Translations under genes and position numbers: made by a program | In this document: positions 25,921 to 35,179 of the stretch, piece after piece | Position numbering within the stretch: the stretch's first letter is position 1 | How the letters are laid out: each line of letters starts with the position of its first letter | Notes under the pieces: model-generated | The model's database searches: none | What the model saw: only the letters and a program-made list of their open reading frames with translations | Told to the model about the DNA's origin: nothing | NCBI RefSeq assembly: GCF_003363265.1 | Contig: NZ_QRBF01000001.1 | Location: forward strand, 590,451-654,450 | DNA: 64,000 bases | Direction: 5' to 3' | Source of the DNA: Dyella psychrodurans | Lineage (GTDB): Bacteria > Pseudomonadota > Gammaproteobacteria > Xanthomonadales > Rhodanobacteraceae

Positions 25921-27345
25921 ATGAAACGACAAGCTTTGTTTCTGGCCCTCACTACCCTGGGCCTGACGTTTACAGCCCCGGCGTTTGCGCAATCGAACAG
26001 CAGCAGGGATGCCGAAATCAAGGCGCTGAAAGCCCTGGTGGAAAAACAGCAGCAGCAACTCAATCAACAACAGCAGGATCTGGCATCCATGCATGCCGCG
26101 TTGTCGAAACTGGAAAATCAGCAGAGTCAGCAACAGACGCAGATCCAGCAGACGCAGCAGGCGCAAGCCACCATGGCCGCGGCGCAGCCGGCACCAACGA
26201 CGCCGACCTTTACCAGCGCGCCAGGTATATCGGTCGCTTTCCACGGCTTCATCGACGCAACGGCCTTCTCGCAGACAAAAAGCTACACCTACGGCAACGG
26301 CCAGAATACGGAGTACCCGATTCCTGGCTCGAAAGGCGATCTGAGCGGTGTCGATGTGCGCAACACGCGCTTCTTGTTCGATCTGACCGGCGCCAAGATC
26401 GCCGGTGACTGGACCGGCGGCGCGCATCTTGAGATGGATTTCTTCGGCGGCAACAACGGCACGGGTGCGTATTCGCAGCAACAACCCATACCGCGACTCC
26501 GCCAGGCGTATATGGTGCTCAATAATCCGGTCAGCGGCAGCAACATCAAGATCGGTCAGATGTGGGATCTCATGTTCCCACTCGACGATCTACCCGAATC
26601 GCTCAGCCACATCGCGTTCCCGCTGGGCTATGGCGCCGGCATCATCGGCTGGCGTTTCCCCGGCGCCATTTATTCGCAAGATCTCAACCACGGTTCGGAT
26701 GGTCCGAAGTGGCGCGTGGATGTTGGCGCCTTCGAAGGCAACTGGAATGGTCCCGGCAGCAACATAAATTATCTGACCGCGGGCAATGCCGGCTTCCGTC
26801 CGCAGATCGAAGCCAAGCTGCATGTCGAGGTGGCCAAAGAGTGGATGGCCTTCCTCGCCGCGCACTGGAGCCAGATCAACCTGAGCGGCGTAGGCGGCAC
26901 CGAACCCGCGCCGATCAAACGGCAATTCTCCAGCGAAGCCCTTGAACTCGGCGGTGCCTGGACGCCCGGTCCGTGGGTGTTCCGCAGCGTTGCCTATACC
27001 GGCAAGGGCATCGGCCAGATATTCGGCGATCTTTCGCAGTTCGGCGATATCAAGGACAAGGGCGGCTACGTGCAAGGTGGCTACAAGTTCACGCCGAACT
27101 GGAGCTTCAACCTGTTCTACGGCATCAGCAAGCCCAATTCGCATGACGTCATTCGCTGGATGGGAAATGGCGCGACGGGATTGTTGAAGGTGGATTCGTA
27201 CGCGGCGAACGTGGAATATTCGGTAGGCGATTATTCGTTTGCGCTGGAATGGATCCACGCGATCCTGGACAGCACCACGAACGGTACCAATCGCCAGACG
27301 ACCAGCGGCAATCAGGTCAATCTGAGCGCTTATTACAAGTTCTAG
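25921..27345 (+). CDS. DcaP-type trimeric outer-membrane porin
   Basis: The product has about 474 residues with a signal peptide (MKRQALFLALTTLGLTFT, cleavage near AFAQ). A Gln-rich coiled coil follows (about 30-85), then a beta-barrel of alternating aromatic strands ending LSAYYKF, where terminal Phe is typical of outer-membrane barrels. The coiled coil plus barrel plan is that of DcaP porins, which take up dicarboxylates and other small anions. ATG at 25921 follows GGGAG. Behind satP, it is the likely outer-membrane entry route for the same substrates. Confidence 0.85.
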   Translation: MKRQALFLALTTLGLTFTAPAFAQSNSSRDAEIKALKALVEKQQQQLNQQQQDLASMHAALSKLENQQSQQQTQIQQTQQAQATMAAAQPAPTTPTFTSAPGISVAFHGFIDATAFSQTKSYTYGNGQNTEYPIPGSKGDLSGVDVRNTRFLFDLTGAKIAGDWTGGAHLEMDFFGGNNGTGAYSQQQPIPRLRQAYMVLNNPVSGSNIKIGQMWDLMFPLDDLPESLSHIAFPLGYGAGIIGWRFPGAIYSQDLNHGSDGPKWRVDVGAFEGNWNGPGSNINYLTAGNAGFRPQIEAKLHVEVAKEWMAFLAAHWSQINLSGVGGTEPAPIKRQFSSEALELGGAWTPGPWVFRSVAYTGKGIGQIFGDLSQFGDIKDKGGYVQGGYKFTPNWSFNLFYGISKPNSHDVIRWMGNGATGLLKVDSYAANVEYSVGDYSFALEWIHAILDSTTNGTNRQTTSGNQVNLSAYYKF

Positions 27346-27357
27346 CCTGAGCGCATG

Positions 27358-27387
27358 GCAGGTTGGGGTTTATGCGCCCCAACCTGC
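27358..27387. terminator. Bidirectional terminator between porin and NodT lipoprotein genes
   Basis: The arms GCAGGTTGGGG (27358-27368) and CCCCAACCTGC (27377-27387) form a perfect 11-bp stem with an eight-base loop, 12 bases after the porin stop and before the convergent efflux gene ends. There is no clear U-run, but the stem is strong. Confidence 0.7.
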
Positions 27388-27416
27388 TAGTCCTTCGAGG
27401 TGCTGGACAGCGTGAA

Positions 27417-28901
27417 TCACTGCGCGCTGACCTTAGGTTGCACGCTACTGGAAGCATTGGCCCCATAACCGCCGCCCAGTGCATCGATAAGCCGAATCGA
27501 GAGATCGGCCTGCTGGCTCTGCAGTGCGGCCAGCCGCTGATCGGCGGCCAACAGTTGCTGCCGGCTCGCCAACGGCGTCAATGGACCGCTCACCCCGCCC
27601 TTGTACGCGGACATCGCGTCCTGCCAGCTCTTCTGCGCATCCTGCTTGGCGCGTTTTTCAAGCTCGATCTGCGTGTGCACCGACGACAATGCCGACACAA
27701 GATCCGACACGTCATTGACTGCGCTGATCAGCAGGCTGTTGTATCGCGCGACGGCTTCGTCGTAACGCGCATCGGCACCCGCCAGATTGGCTCGGCGCTG
27801 ACCGCCGTCGAAAATCGGCAGGCTCAGCGCAGGTCCCACGCTGTAGGTGCGTGCAGGCAGTTGGAACACATTGGTCCTGTCGCCGACAGCCACGAATCCC
27901 GCCATCGCGCTCAGGCTGATATTGGGCAGGAATTGAGTCTTCGCGGCCTTGATGTCCTTGGATGCCGCCTCGACTTGCCAGCGCGCCGCCACCAGATCGG
28001 CGCGGCGGCCAAGCAGATCCACATTCAGCTGATCGGGCAGTGCTATCTGGCCGGATTCCAGCATGTGGGGCTGAGTAATGCTCAAGCCACGGTCGGGCCC
28101 CTGCCCCAGCAATACGGACAGACTGCTGCGCGCTGCATCGATATCGCGATCCGCCTGCGCCTTCTGCTGTTCCGCGCTGGCGACCTCGGCATCGGCGAAC
28201 TCCAGTTGCTGCGACGTACCGAGGCCACCCTCGAACAGGCGGCGCGTCAGGGTCAAGGTCTGGCCGGAGCGCTGCAACTCGCCGTCGGCGACGTCACGCA
28301 GCGCGAAGGCATAACCCAGGTGCACATACGCGCGCGCCACGTTCACGGACAACTCGATGCGCGCGGCATACGCGTCGATCTCCGCCGCGCGACTCCGGCC
28401 TAGAGCAGCTTCCCACGCATCGCGCTTGCCGCCCCATAGATCCAGATCCCACGAGAAACCCGCGGTGACGGATTTGGCCCACGCGAACGAGCCCAGCGCA
28501 TAACTGGGATAGAGCGGGTCCTTCTCGGAAAGCCTTGCACCCTCGGCCGCGGCATCCAGCTCCGCTTGCGGCGCGCGTGCTGCATCCACACTGTCGGCGA
28601 CGGCCTGGGCCTGTTTCGCACGCGCCTGAGCTTCGGCAAGCGTGGGGTTGTTCTTCAGCGCCTCGTCGATCAGCTGTGTCAGCTGCGGGTCGCCGAATCC
28701 GATCCACCAATCCTGCGCAGGCCACGCCGTGGGACTGAGCGGAACGTCGGCGAAGCTTTGCTGGCTCTTGAGACTGCGCGCATCGAGCGTGGTACCTGTC
28801 GGATGCAAACCGCCCGATGTCGCGCATCCGGCGAGCGCCGCGCAGAGCGTGAGCGTCAGCGTCGCGAGGGAAACCGGTTTGATAGGGTTGAAGGATCGCA
28901 T
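27417..28901 (-). CDS. NodT-family RND-type outer-membrane efflux lipoprotein
   Basis: The 494-residue TolC-like channel has a lipoprotein signal (lipobox LAGC near residue 26) and two repeats of the outer-membrane efflux fold, marked by DPQLTQLIDEALKNNPTLAEAQARAKQA, GGKRDAWEAALGRS and LPIFDGGQRRANLAGADARYDEAVARY. It is the last gene of the marR-FUSC-DUF1656-HlyD-channel operon and starts six bases after the HlyD stop. The channel should carry substrate across the outer membrane. A paralogue sits at 43939-45426 in the second pump operon. Confidence 0.92.
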   Translation of the reverse strand: MRSFNPIKPVSLATLTLTLCAALAGCATSGGLHPTGTTLDARSLKSQQSFADVPLSPTAWPAQDWWIGFGDPQLTQLIDEALKNNPTLAEAQARAKQAQAVADSVDAARAPQAELDAAAEGARLSEKDPLYPSYALGSFAWAKSVTAGFSWDLDLWGGKRDAWEAALGRSRAAEIDAYAARIELSVNVARAYVHLGYAFALRDVADGELQRSGQTLTLTRRLFEGGLGTSQQLEFADAEVASAEQQKAQADRDIDAARSSLSVLLGQGPDRGLSITQPHMLESGQIALPDQLNVDLLGRRADLVAARWQVEAASKDIKAAKTQFLPNISLSAMAGFVAVGDRTNVFQLPARTYSVGPALSLPIFDGGQRRANLAGADARYDEAVARYNSLLISAVNDVSDLVSALSSVHTQIELEKRAKQDAQKSWQDAMSAYKGGVSGPLTPLASRQQLLAADQRLAALQSQQADLSIRLIDALGGGYGANASSSVQPKVSAQ

Positions 28902-28907
28902 CGCCGT

Positions 28908-29930
28908 TTACCGTGATGCCTCGGCCAGTTCGCCGTTTTCGTGAGGGTGAACGATCAAGGTCGCCGTTTGCCCCGCCACCAGCACTGTTCCCGCGGGCAT
29001 GTGATCCATGTCGATACGAACACGCACCGGCACGCGCTGCGCCAGCCGCACCCAGTTGAAGGTCGGATTGATGTTGGCCAGCAGATCCGTACTCGTCGGA
29101 TTGGTGGCGTCTGCAATACCGCGGGCAATGCCTTCCACTGTGCCGCGCAGTTGCACGCCGCCGCTCATCAGACGGATATCCACTTCGTCGCCGAGATGCA
29201 CATGCGGCAACTTCGTTTCTTCGAAGTAACCGTCGATCCAAAACGAATGACTGTCGATCAAGGCAAGTCGCGGCGCGCCTGCGGTGGCGTAATCGCCGAC
29301 ACGCACCAGCAGATTGGTCACGTATCCGTCCACCGGCGAGCGCACCTCGGTGCGCTCGAAATTGAGTTCGGCCGTTGCCAACGCAGCCTGGGCCTGCTTC
29401 ACCGCAGCCAAGGCCTGTTGCTGACCCGCGACAGCCTGTTCCTGGCCGGCCTGCGACTTGCTCACCGTGGCACGTGCCGCATCGGCAGTGGCCTGCGCAT
29501 TGGCGCGATCTTCGTTGGAAACCACGTCGGCCAGCGCCTGACGACGCTTGGACTGCGCCGCATACATCTCGTAGTTGGACTTGCTTTGCGCCGTGCCTGC
29601 CCTGGCCGCATCGATGTTGGCGCCCGCCGCCGCCACCGCAGCCTGCGCCGCCGCCAGATTCGCCTTCGCTTGGTCGAGCGCGTCGACATAACGCGCCCGG
29701 TCGACCACGAACAGCACATCGCCTTTCTTGACGATCTGGTTGTCGACCACATTCACCTGCGTGACCAGGCCGGCAACATCCGGCGCGATACGCACGACAT
29801 TGGCACGCACTACCCCATCGCGAGTCCAGGGCGAGTACATGTAATGCTTCCATAGCGCGCGCGATAAAAGCACGGCGATCAGTACCACGATGATCGTCAA
29901 GGCAACGCGGATAGTCAGGGCAGTTTTCAT
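28908..29930 (-). CDS. HlyD-family periplasmic adaptor of an aromatic-acid-type pump
   Basis: The product has about 340 residues with one N-terminal membrane helix (LTIRVALTIIVVLIAVLLSRAL), a biotinyl-lipoyl half (VVRANVVRIAPDVAGLVTQVNVVDNQIVKKGDVLFVVD), a long Ala/Gln-rich coiled-coil hairpin (about 85-200) and a closing barrel with RSPVDGYVTNLLVRVGDYA. Its partners, FUSC plus DUF1656 upstream, match AaeA of the E. coli p-hydroxybenzoate efflux system. ATG at 29930 is chosen; the frame is open to a TTG at 29960 that would overlap the DUF1656 stop. Confidence 0.9.
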   Translation of the reverse strand: MKTALTIRVALTIIVVLIAVLLSRALWKHYMYSPWTRDGVVRANVVRIAPDVAGLVTQVNVVDNQIVKKGDVLFVVDRARYVDALDQAKANLAAAQAAVAAAGANIDAARAGTAQSKSNYEMYAAQSKRRQALADVVSNEDRANAQATADAARATVSKSQAGQEQAVAGQQQALAAVKQAQAALATAELNFERTEVRSPVDGYVTNLLVRVGDYATAGAPRLALIDSHSFWIDGYFEETKLPHVHLGDEVDIRLMSGGVQLRGTVEGIARGIADATNPTSTDLLANINPTFNWVRLAQRVPVRVRIDMDHMPAGTVLVAGQTATLIVHPHENGELAEASR

Positions 29931-29956
29931 AACAGTCTCTGTTGAAACATTCGTCG

Positions 29957-30154
29957 TCAATAAAGCAGCAGCGCAAGGCTGCCGAAGATGCAGACAAACA
30001 GCGCAATCCGAAACAGCGACGGATGCCAGACGAAGCGATAAAGGCCAAAACGCCCGATGACCACGTCGATCAGCAGAAGCAATCCCAGCGATACCACGAA
30101 CCAGACCAGCAGCCCGGGAATCAGCGCGTCGCCGAAAGCGATTTCACGAGGCAT
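29957..30154 (-). CDS. DUF1656 small membrane protein, AaeX-like
   Basis: The 65-residue protein has two hydrophobic helices (LIPGLLVWFVVSLGLLLLIDVVI and IALFVCIFGSLALLLY) separated by RFGLYRFVWHPSLFR, the DUF1656/AaeX signature. It is always found beside FUSC-type pumps; its role is unproven. Its first 11 bases overlap the FUSC stop region, so it is translationally coupled. It is shorter than most automated thresholds and easily missed. Confidence 0.88.
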   Translation of the reverse strand: MPREIAFGDALIPGLLVWFVVSLGLLLLIDVVIGRFGLYRFVWHPSLFRIALFVCIFGSLALLLY

Positions 30155-32270
30155 GAACGGCTCCCGGCGTGTTGGTCTTGGGCGGCATGTATTCGGCCAG
30201 CACGGATTGCTCGTCAAGCAGCGCCATGCGCAGCAGGTGCAGGTGATCCAGAAGAGGCCGCGCTGCGTCGTCCTTGCCGATGTGCTCGATGGCAACTTGG
30301 ATGGCATCGCGCGCCTGGACGTACCCGACGCTACTGGGTTCTTCGTAGAAGCGCGCAAGTGCGGCAATGGCCGGCTCGACAGCCCGATGCATATCGTTGG
30401 GCCAGGTACGATCCGCCATGTCGCTGCGCAATTGAATCAGAGCACGCCCCGTTTCGTGCACGGCAAGAGCCCAGGCGACCAGCATCCTCGAGTCCCTGCT
30501 GCCACGTTCGGTCTGCGCGACGATCTGACCATAAAGATCGTGGTTGACGCTTTCAAAGCGATGTCGCAGACCCAGCAAAGGCGCTTCGGCAGCGACGCTG
30601 ACTTGCCTGCGCAAAAGTTCCAATTGATGGCGACGGAACCACGGACTTCCGAAGGTCGGCGGTACGAACACGAACGCGATGGCCGCACAACCGAGGCCGA
30701 CCAGGTCCGCCAGCGAATCGTTGGCGAAATGCACGATGTCGAAAGCCATCAAGTTCCTTGCCGCGAACGTAAGCGCAAAGCCCATCGAGTAACCCAGACC
30801 CACCGCCGCCAGTTTCGGCCACATCATCATTACCAGCCCGATCATCAGGAACGGCGCGGCTCCCGCGACGAACAGGCCGTAGCCGTCCATGCTGGGAAGC
30901 ACGAAGAATTGACAGAGGAAGCTGGCCAGCGTGCCAAAGGAAAAGCCGATGATGGTCGACCCGATCGCCTTCGTCGGATTGGGCGCCGATGCAAACAAGC
31001 CCGCGAAAACGGTCGCGATCAGCATCGCCGACGAACCGAAAGGCCAGGCGGATGCGAGCCAGAACACGGCGAGTGCCGCCATGGTCATGGATGTGCGCAA
31101 CGTAGCCAGCCCGGCGCTGTAGAAATCGTTGCCGCGCGTGAAGCGCACTCTTTCGACCGTGCCGGGTATACCGCCGGGCGTCTGCAACAGCGCGGAAGTA
31201 TCCACGTACGCATGCAATTCTTCGGCGAATCGATGCAGCAGGTTGGCGCCGGTATCGAAATCGCGCACATCGTCGCCGGGTGTCAGGCTGCTGCGTACGA
31301 CTTGCGCGCGTGCGTCCATGGTCCGCTGCGCCGTCTCCAGGCGCGGCAACAGGGTTCTGGCTGGAATGAGAGGATCGACCGCGACATCCAGCGCCACGGC
31401 AATCGGCGCGTAGAGTGCTATAAGCGCTTTCGCCGGCACGTCGCGGCCATTCCGCTGCAGGCGGTTGATCAGGTGGTGCAGCGACTGCAGGCTGGTGGAA
31501 GCCGCCATGAAGCGCTGATTCATCAGCAGCATATGACCGCTGCGCGCACGCGCCTCGGGATTTTCGAAGATCACCGAACTGCGCATGTCTTCGAGGGTCA
31601 CCGCATCGCGGACGAAGCGCAAATGCGCGTTTTCGATATCGCTGCGCGCAATGCGGCCGCCCATGGCTCTCTGCACGAACTGAATGAAATGCATGAACTG
31701 TTCGCGCGCCGTTCGACGCAATACTTCACGGATGTGGATCGGAAACACCACGTCGCTCACCACGGCGGAGACCAGCAGGGCAAGCAGCACTTCGCTGATG
31801 CGCGCCACGGCCCCGTCGAACACGTCCGGCGGATGATTGATCACGGGAAGCGTAACGATCGCCGCCGTGTAGCCGGCCAGCACGAACGCATAGGACTTGA
31901 AATTGCGGTACAGCGCGGCGCCGCCCGAACACAGCCCTACCCACAGTGACAACGCACCGAGAAACAACACGCGCTGTTGAGGAAAGAGCGCAACGATCAA
32001 AAGCGCGGCGGCGGCCCCGCCCAGCGTCCCCAGGGCGCGATAAAAGCTCTTGGCCAGCACCATGCCGGATTGGCGATTGGCGACGATGATGGTGGTGATC
32101 ATCGCCGTCGACGGCTGCGGCAGCGCAAGGCGCATGGCCAGCCACCCGGCGATAAAGAATGCCAGCAGCGTCTTGACGACGAAAAGCCACGTGTCGGCTT
32201 CGGCACGCAAACCCGCCATGACGAGTTCGCGCGTTGCAGGCACCGCTGCATGGACGTCGGTTACGGACAT
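30144..32270 (-). CDS. FUSC-family inner-membrane exporter, AaeB-like
   Basis: The 708-residue protein has two blocks of about five to six hydrophobic helices (about 25-180 and 365-520), each followed by a cytoplasmic helical domain, as in the fusaric-acid-resistance (FUSC/AaeB) family. Marks are TLLAFFIAGWLAMRLALPQPSTAMITTIIV and the second-half AVFWLASAWPFGSSAMLIATVFAGLFAS. It exports aromatic carboxylic acids together with the adaptor and channel downstream. ATG at 32270 has GAGG nine bases upstream and lies 12 bases after the MarR stop. Confidence 0.9.
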   Translation of the reverse strand: MSVTDVHAAVPATRELVMAGLRAEADTWLFVVKTLLAFFIAGWLAMRLALPQPSTAMITTIIVANRQSGMVLAKSFYRALGTLGGAAAALLIVALFPQQRVLFLGALSLWVGLCSGGAALYRNFKSYAFVLAGYTAAIVTLPVINHPPDVFDGAVARISEVLLALLVSAVVSDVVFPIHIREVLRRTAREQFMHFIQFVQRAMGGRIARSDIENAHLRFVRDAVTLEDMRSSVIFENPEARARSGHMLLMNQRFMAASTSLQSLHHLINRLQRNGRDVPAKALIALYAPIAVALDVAVDPLIPARTLLPRLETAQRTMDARAQVVRSSLTPGDDVRDFDTGANLLHRFAEELHAYVDTSALLQTPGGIPGTVERVRFTRGNDFYSAGLATLRTSMTMAALAVFWLASAWPFGSSAMLIATVFAGLFASAPNPTKAIGSTIIGFSFGTLASFLCQFFVLPSMDGYGLFVAGAAPFLMIGLVMMMWPKLAAVGLGYSMGFALTFAARNLMAFDIVHFANDSLADLVGLGCAAIAFVFVPPTFGSPWFRRHQLELLRRQVSVAAEAPLLGLRHRFESVNHDLYGQIVAQTERGSRDSRMLVAWALAVHETGRALIQLRSDMADRTWPNDMHRAVEPAIAALARFYEEPSSVGYVQARDAIQVAIEHIGKDDAARPLLDHLHLLRMALLDEQSVLAEYMPPKTNTPGAVHAS

Positions 32271-32281
32271 CGGTGACTGCC

Positions 32282-32773
32282 TCAGTCTGCCAATCCGCTC
32301 AAAAACTTCTTCAACAGCTTTTCAAGCTGGGTCTGCTCGGCGACCGTCAGATGACGCACCTCCCTCGCGAGCAAACCGCAGATATCCGGAAGAAAACTTT
32401 CGATCAATGCCAATCCTTTGGGCGTGAGGCTCAGGTCCAGCTTGCGACGATCATCGGCGCTTGCGGCCCGGGCGATCAATCCCATGTCGCAGAGTTCGTT
32501 GGTAAGGCGCGTGATGTTGGCCGACTTCTCGCCGGTCGCATCCGCGAGCTCCGACGGCGACATCGTACCGCTCGCCGTACCGTACAACATCATCAGCAGG
32601 TTGTATTCCGGGTGGTTGAGGCCGTAAGGCTTCAGCGTCGCGTTCGCGCTGTCGTTCACCAGCTTGTGGATGTGCTTCACCAGCCTCACTACCGTCGCCG
32701 AGCGGCGCGGGAAGTCAGGATAGCGGCGGCACGTTACCGCCAGTCGTTGCTCGGTGGCTGCAAAATCGGCCAT
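32282..32773 (-). CDS. MarR-family regulator of the FUSC pump operon
   Basis: The 163-residue winged-helix protein has a dimerisation helix (VRLVKHIHKLVNDSANATLKPYGL), recognition region (SPSELADATGEKSANITRLTNEL) and wing (RAASADDRRKLDLSLTPKG). MarR proteins usually repress their own operon and release DNA when a phenolic ligand binds, which suits a pump of aromatic acids. It is the first gene of the operon, and an AT-rich inverted repeat lies 26-51 bases upstream of its start. Confidence 0.9.
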   Translation of the reverse strand: MADFAATEQRLAVTCRRYPDFPRRSATVVRLVKHIHKLVNDSANATLKPYGLNHPEYNLLMMLYGTASGTMSPSELADATGEKSANITRLTNELCDMGLIARAASADDRRKLDLSLTPKGLALIESFLPDICGLLAREVRHLTVAEQTQLEKLLKKFLSGLAD

Positions 32774-32798
32774 GGCTCACCCCATGTCGCTTCAGTTC

Positions 32799-32824
32799 TA
32801 TATATTATATAAATGTAATATATA
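32799..32824. promoter_or_regulatory. AT-rich inverted repeat, candidate MarR operator
   Basis: The arms TATATATTA (32799-32807) and TAATATATA (32816-32824) are perfect 9-bp complements separated by eight bases, just upstream of the marR-led pump operon. The very AT-rich block stands out against its GC-rich surroundings and probably contains the -10 region as well. MarR autoregulation is typical. Confidence 0.6.
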
Positions 32825-32884
32825 TTTGTAAACGAGCGGCCGCGCCGAACCCGGCATGGCGTCTTCAAGGGAGCCAGAATGCGC

Positions 32885-33886
<1,002 letters not shown>

Positions 33887-33975
33887 GCAAAGAACCTTGA
33901 TGACGAGGTCCCTATCTGGGGACTGGCGGCACGATTCCCAGATGCACGATGTCGATCAGGCGACGCGCCCCGGCA

Positions 33976-34998
33976 TCAAAAGGCCTGCTGCTGCGGATAG
34001 GCTCCCGTGAAGTCGTTGTCCCACAGGAAGTTGGTGAACGACACCGTCACTGAAACATCCAGACCTTCCACAAAATGCCAGCAGCCTACGGGCAGGAACA
34101 GCACCTCTCCGGGATTCAGCACGCATGAGAGCATCTGCACGTCGGCCATGAGCGGATAGCGCGCCAGATCGACCTGTCTTCCATCGACATGCGTAAAGCA
34201 ATGTTCGTGGTTATAGACATGCGCGATCTCGCAAGCGGGCATCAGCAACACACGCTTGCGCCCCAGGACCTGGGCCATGAAGTTATTGGTGAGATCGTGA
34301 TGAAACGGCGTGATGGTGCCGGACGGTCCAAACCAGAGAAATCCCTGAGTGGAACCTTCGCCATTCAGATACTCGGGAATCTGCACGATGTCCTGCCACA
34401 GCTCGGCCAGCGCCGTGCGATTCATGCCTTCGTTGTACGCCGTCATGTAGAAGTTGTTGCTGCGGCCGGCGCTGCGAACCAGTTCCACATATTCGCCGAA
34501 CAGCATGGTCTTGCGATGCGCCGTCTTGCGCAGCTCGTACTGCTCGTCGGCATCGCGATTGAACTGGATTTCCACCTCGCGATCGCCGCAACGCTGCTTG
34601 AAATAATCGAGATTCCATCCCGTCATCGCCGGCCAGTCGTCCATCATGCCGGTGATGATCACGGGGCGACCGGCCGTGTAGTAGGCATCGAAAAATTCGT
34701 CGCGCGACAACTTGTGCCGACGCGGCACTTCCGCATCGCGCAGATGATTCATGCGGCGCTGGCTGTCGAGCACCCAGTCCCGCTTGGCGAGACGGTTCTT
34801 CAGTCGCTGCGCGCCGAGCAGATACGGGCTGGCCAAGGCCTGTTGAAGTTCGTGCACGGCCTCCTCATGAGGAATGCCGATGCGAACCATCTGTTCGTAG
34901 ATGGCCTGCGGCTGGCCATCCAGCAGCAGATTCTCCGCAATCCAGCGGCGCCATTCGTTGTCGACATGGACGACTGGACGCAATTCAACATGAGTCAT
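33976..34998 (-). CDS. JmjC/cupin_8-type Fe(II)/2-oxoglutarate oxygenase
   Basis: The product has about 340 residues with a C-terminal cupin_8 (JmjC-like) domain: entry motif GRPVIITGMMDDWPAMTGW, then FHHDLTNNFMAQVLGRKRVLL with the H-x-D iron motif, and the distal His in VGCWHFVEGLDVSV. Bacterial members hydroxylate proteins or small molecules. The N-terminal 90 residues are helical and of unknown role. ATG at 34998 follows GGGAG at good spacing; the frame extends to 35022. It is a single gene with an AT-rich upstream region. Confidence 0.85.
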   Translation of the reverse strand: MTHVELRPVVHVDNEWRRWIAENLLLDGQPQAIYEQMVRIGIPHEEAVHELQQALASPYLLGAQRLKNRLAKRDWVLDSQRRMNHLRDAEVPRRHKLSRDEFFDAYYTAGRPVIITGMMDDWPAMTGWNLDYFKQRCGDREVEIQFNRDADEQYELRKTAHRKTMLFGEYVELVRSAGRSNNFYMTAYNEGMNRTALAELWQDIVQIPEYLNGEGSTQGFLWFGPSGTITPFHHDLTNNFMAQVLGRKRVLLMPACEIAHVYNHEHCFTHVDGRQVDLARYPLMADVQMLSCVLNPGEVLFLPVGCWHFVEGLDVSVTVSFTNFLWDNDFTGAYPQQQAF

Positions 34999-35146
34999 GA
35001 CACTCCCTCGCCACGTTGCCAAACAGTTCGTGGGCCGAGCTTAGCGCATGCGTCGAAGCACGGATGCGTACGTCGTCGTTGAACGTACAACCCGGCACGC
35101 CGCCTCTTGGACGGCGGCGCACAAAGAATATAAGTCACTTCAAATT

Positions 35147-35161
35147 ATAGTTTTAAACTAT
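35147..35161. promoter_or_regulatory. AT-rich palindrome ATAGTTT-T-AAACTAT
   Basis: A perfect 7-bp dyad with one central base lies in a conspicuously AT-rich block between the end of pgm and the start of the JmjC-like gene, both on the minus strand. It may be part of a promoter or operator for the JmjC-like gene, 150 bases downstream, or a weak end signal for pgm. Confidence 0.35.
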
Positions 35162-35179
35162 TGATTTAAAACATAGAAA

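Noticed and set aside
28294-30048. A 584-codon minus-strand frame across two efflux genes
   Set aside because: It crosses the NodT and HlyD genes in another frame and has no recognisable domain.
30057-31949. A 630-codon plus-strand frame
   Set aside because: It is antisense to the FUSC gene and rich in Arg/His/Gln, the usual shadow composition.
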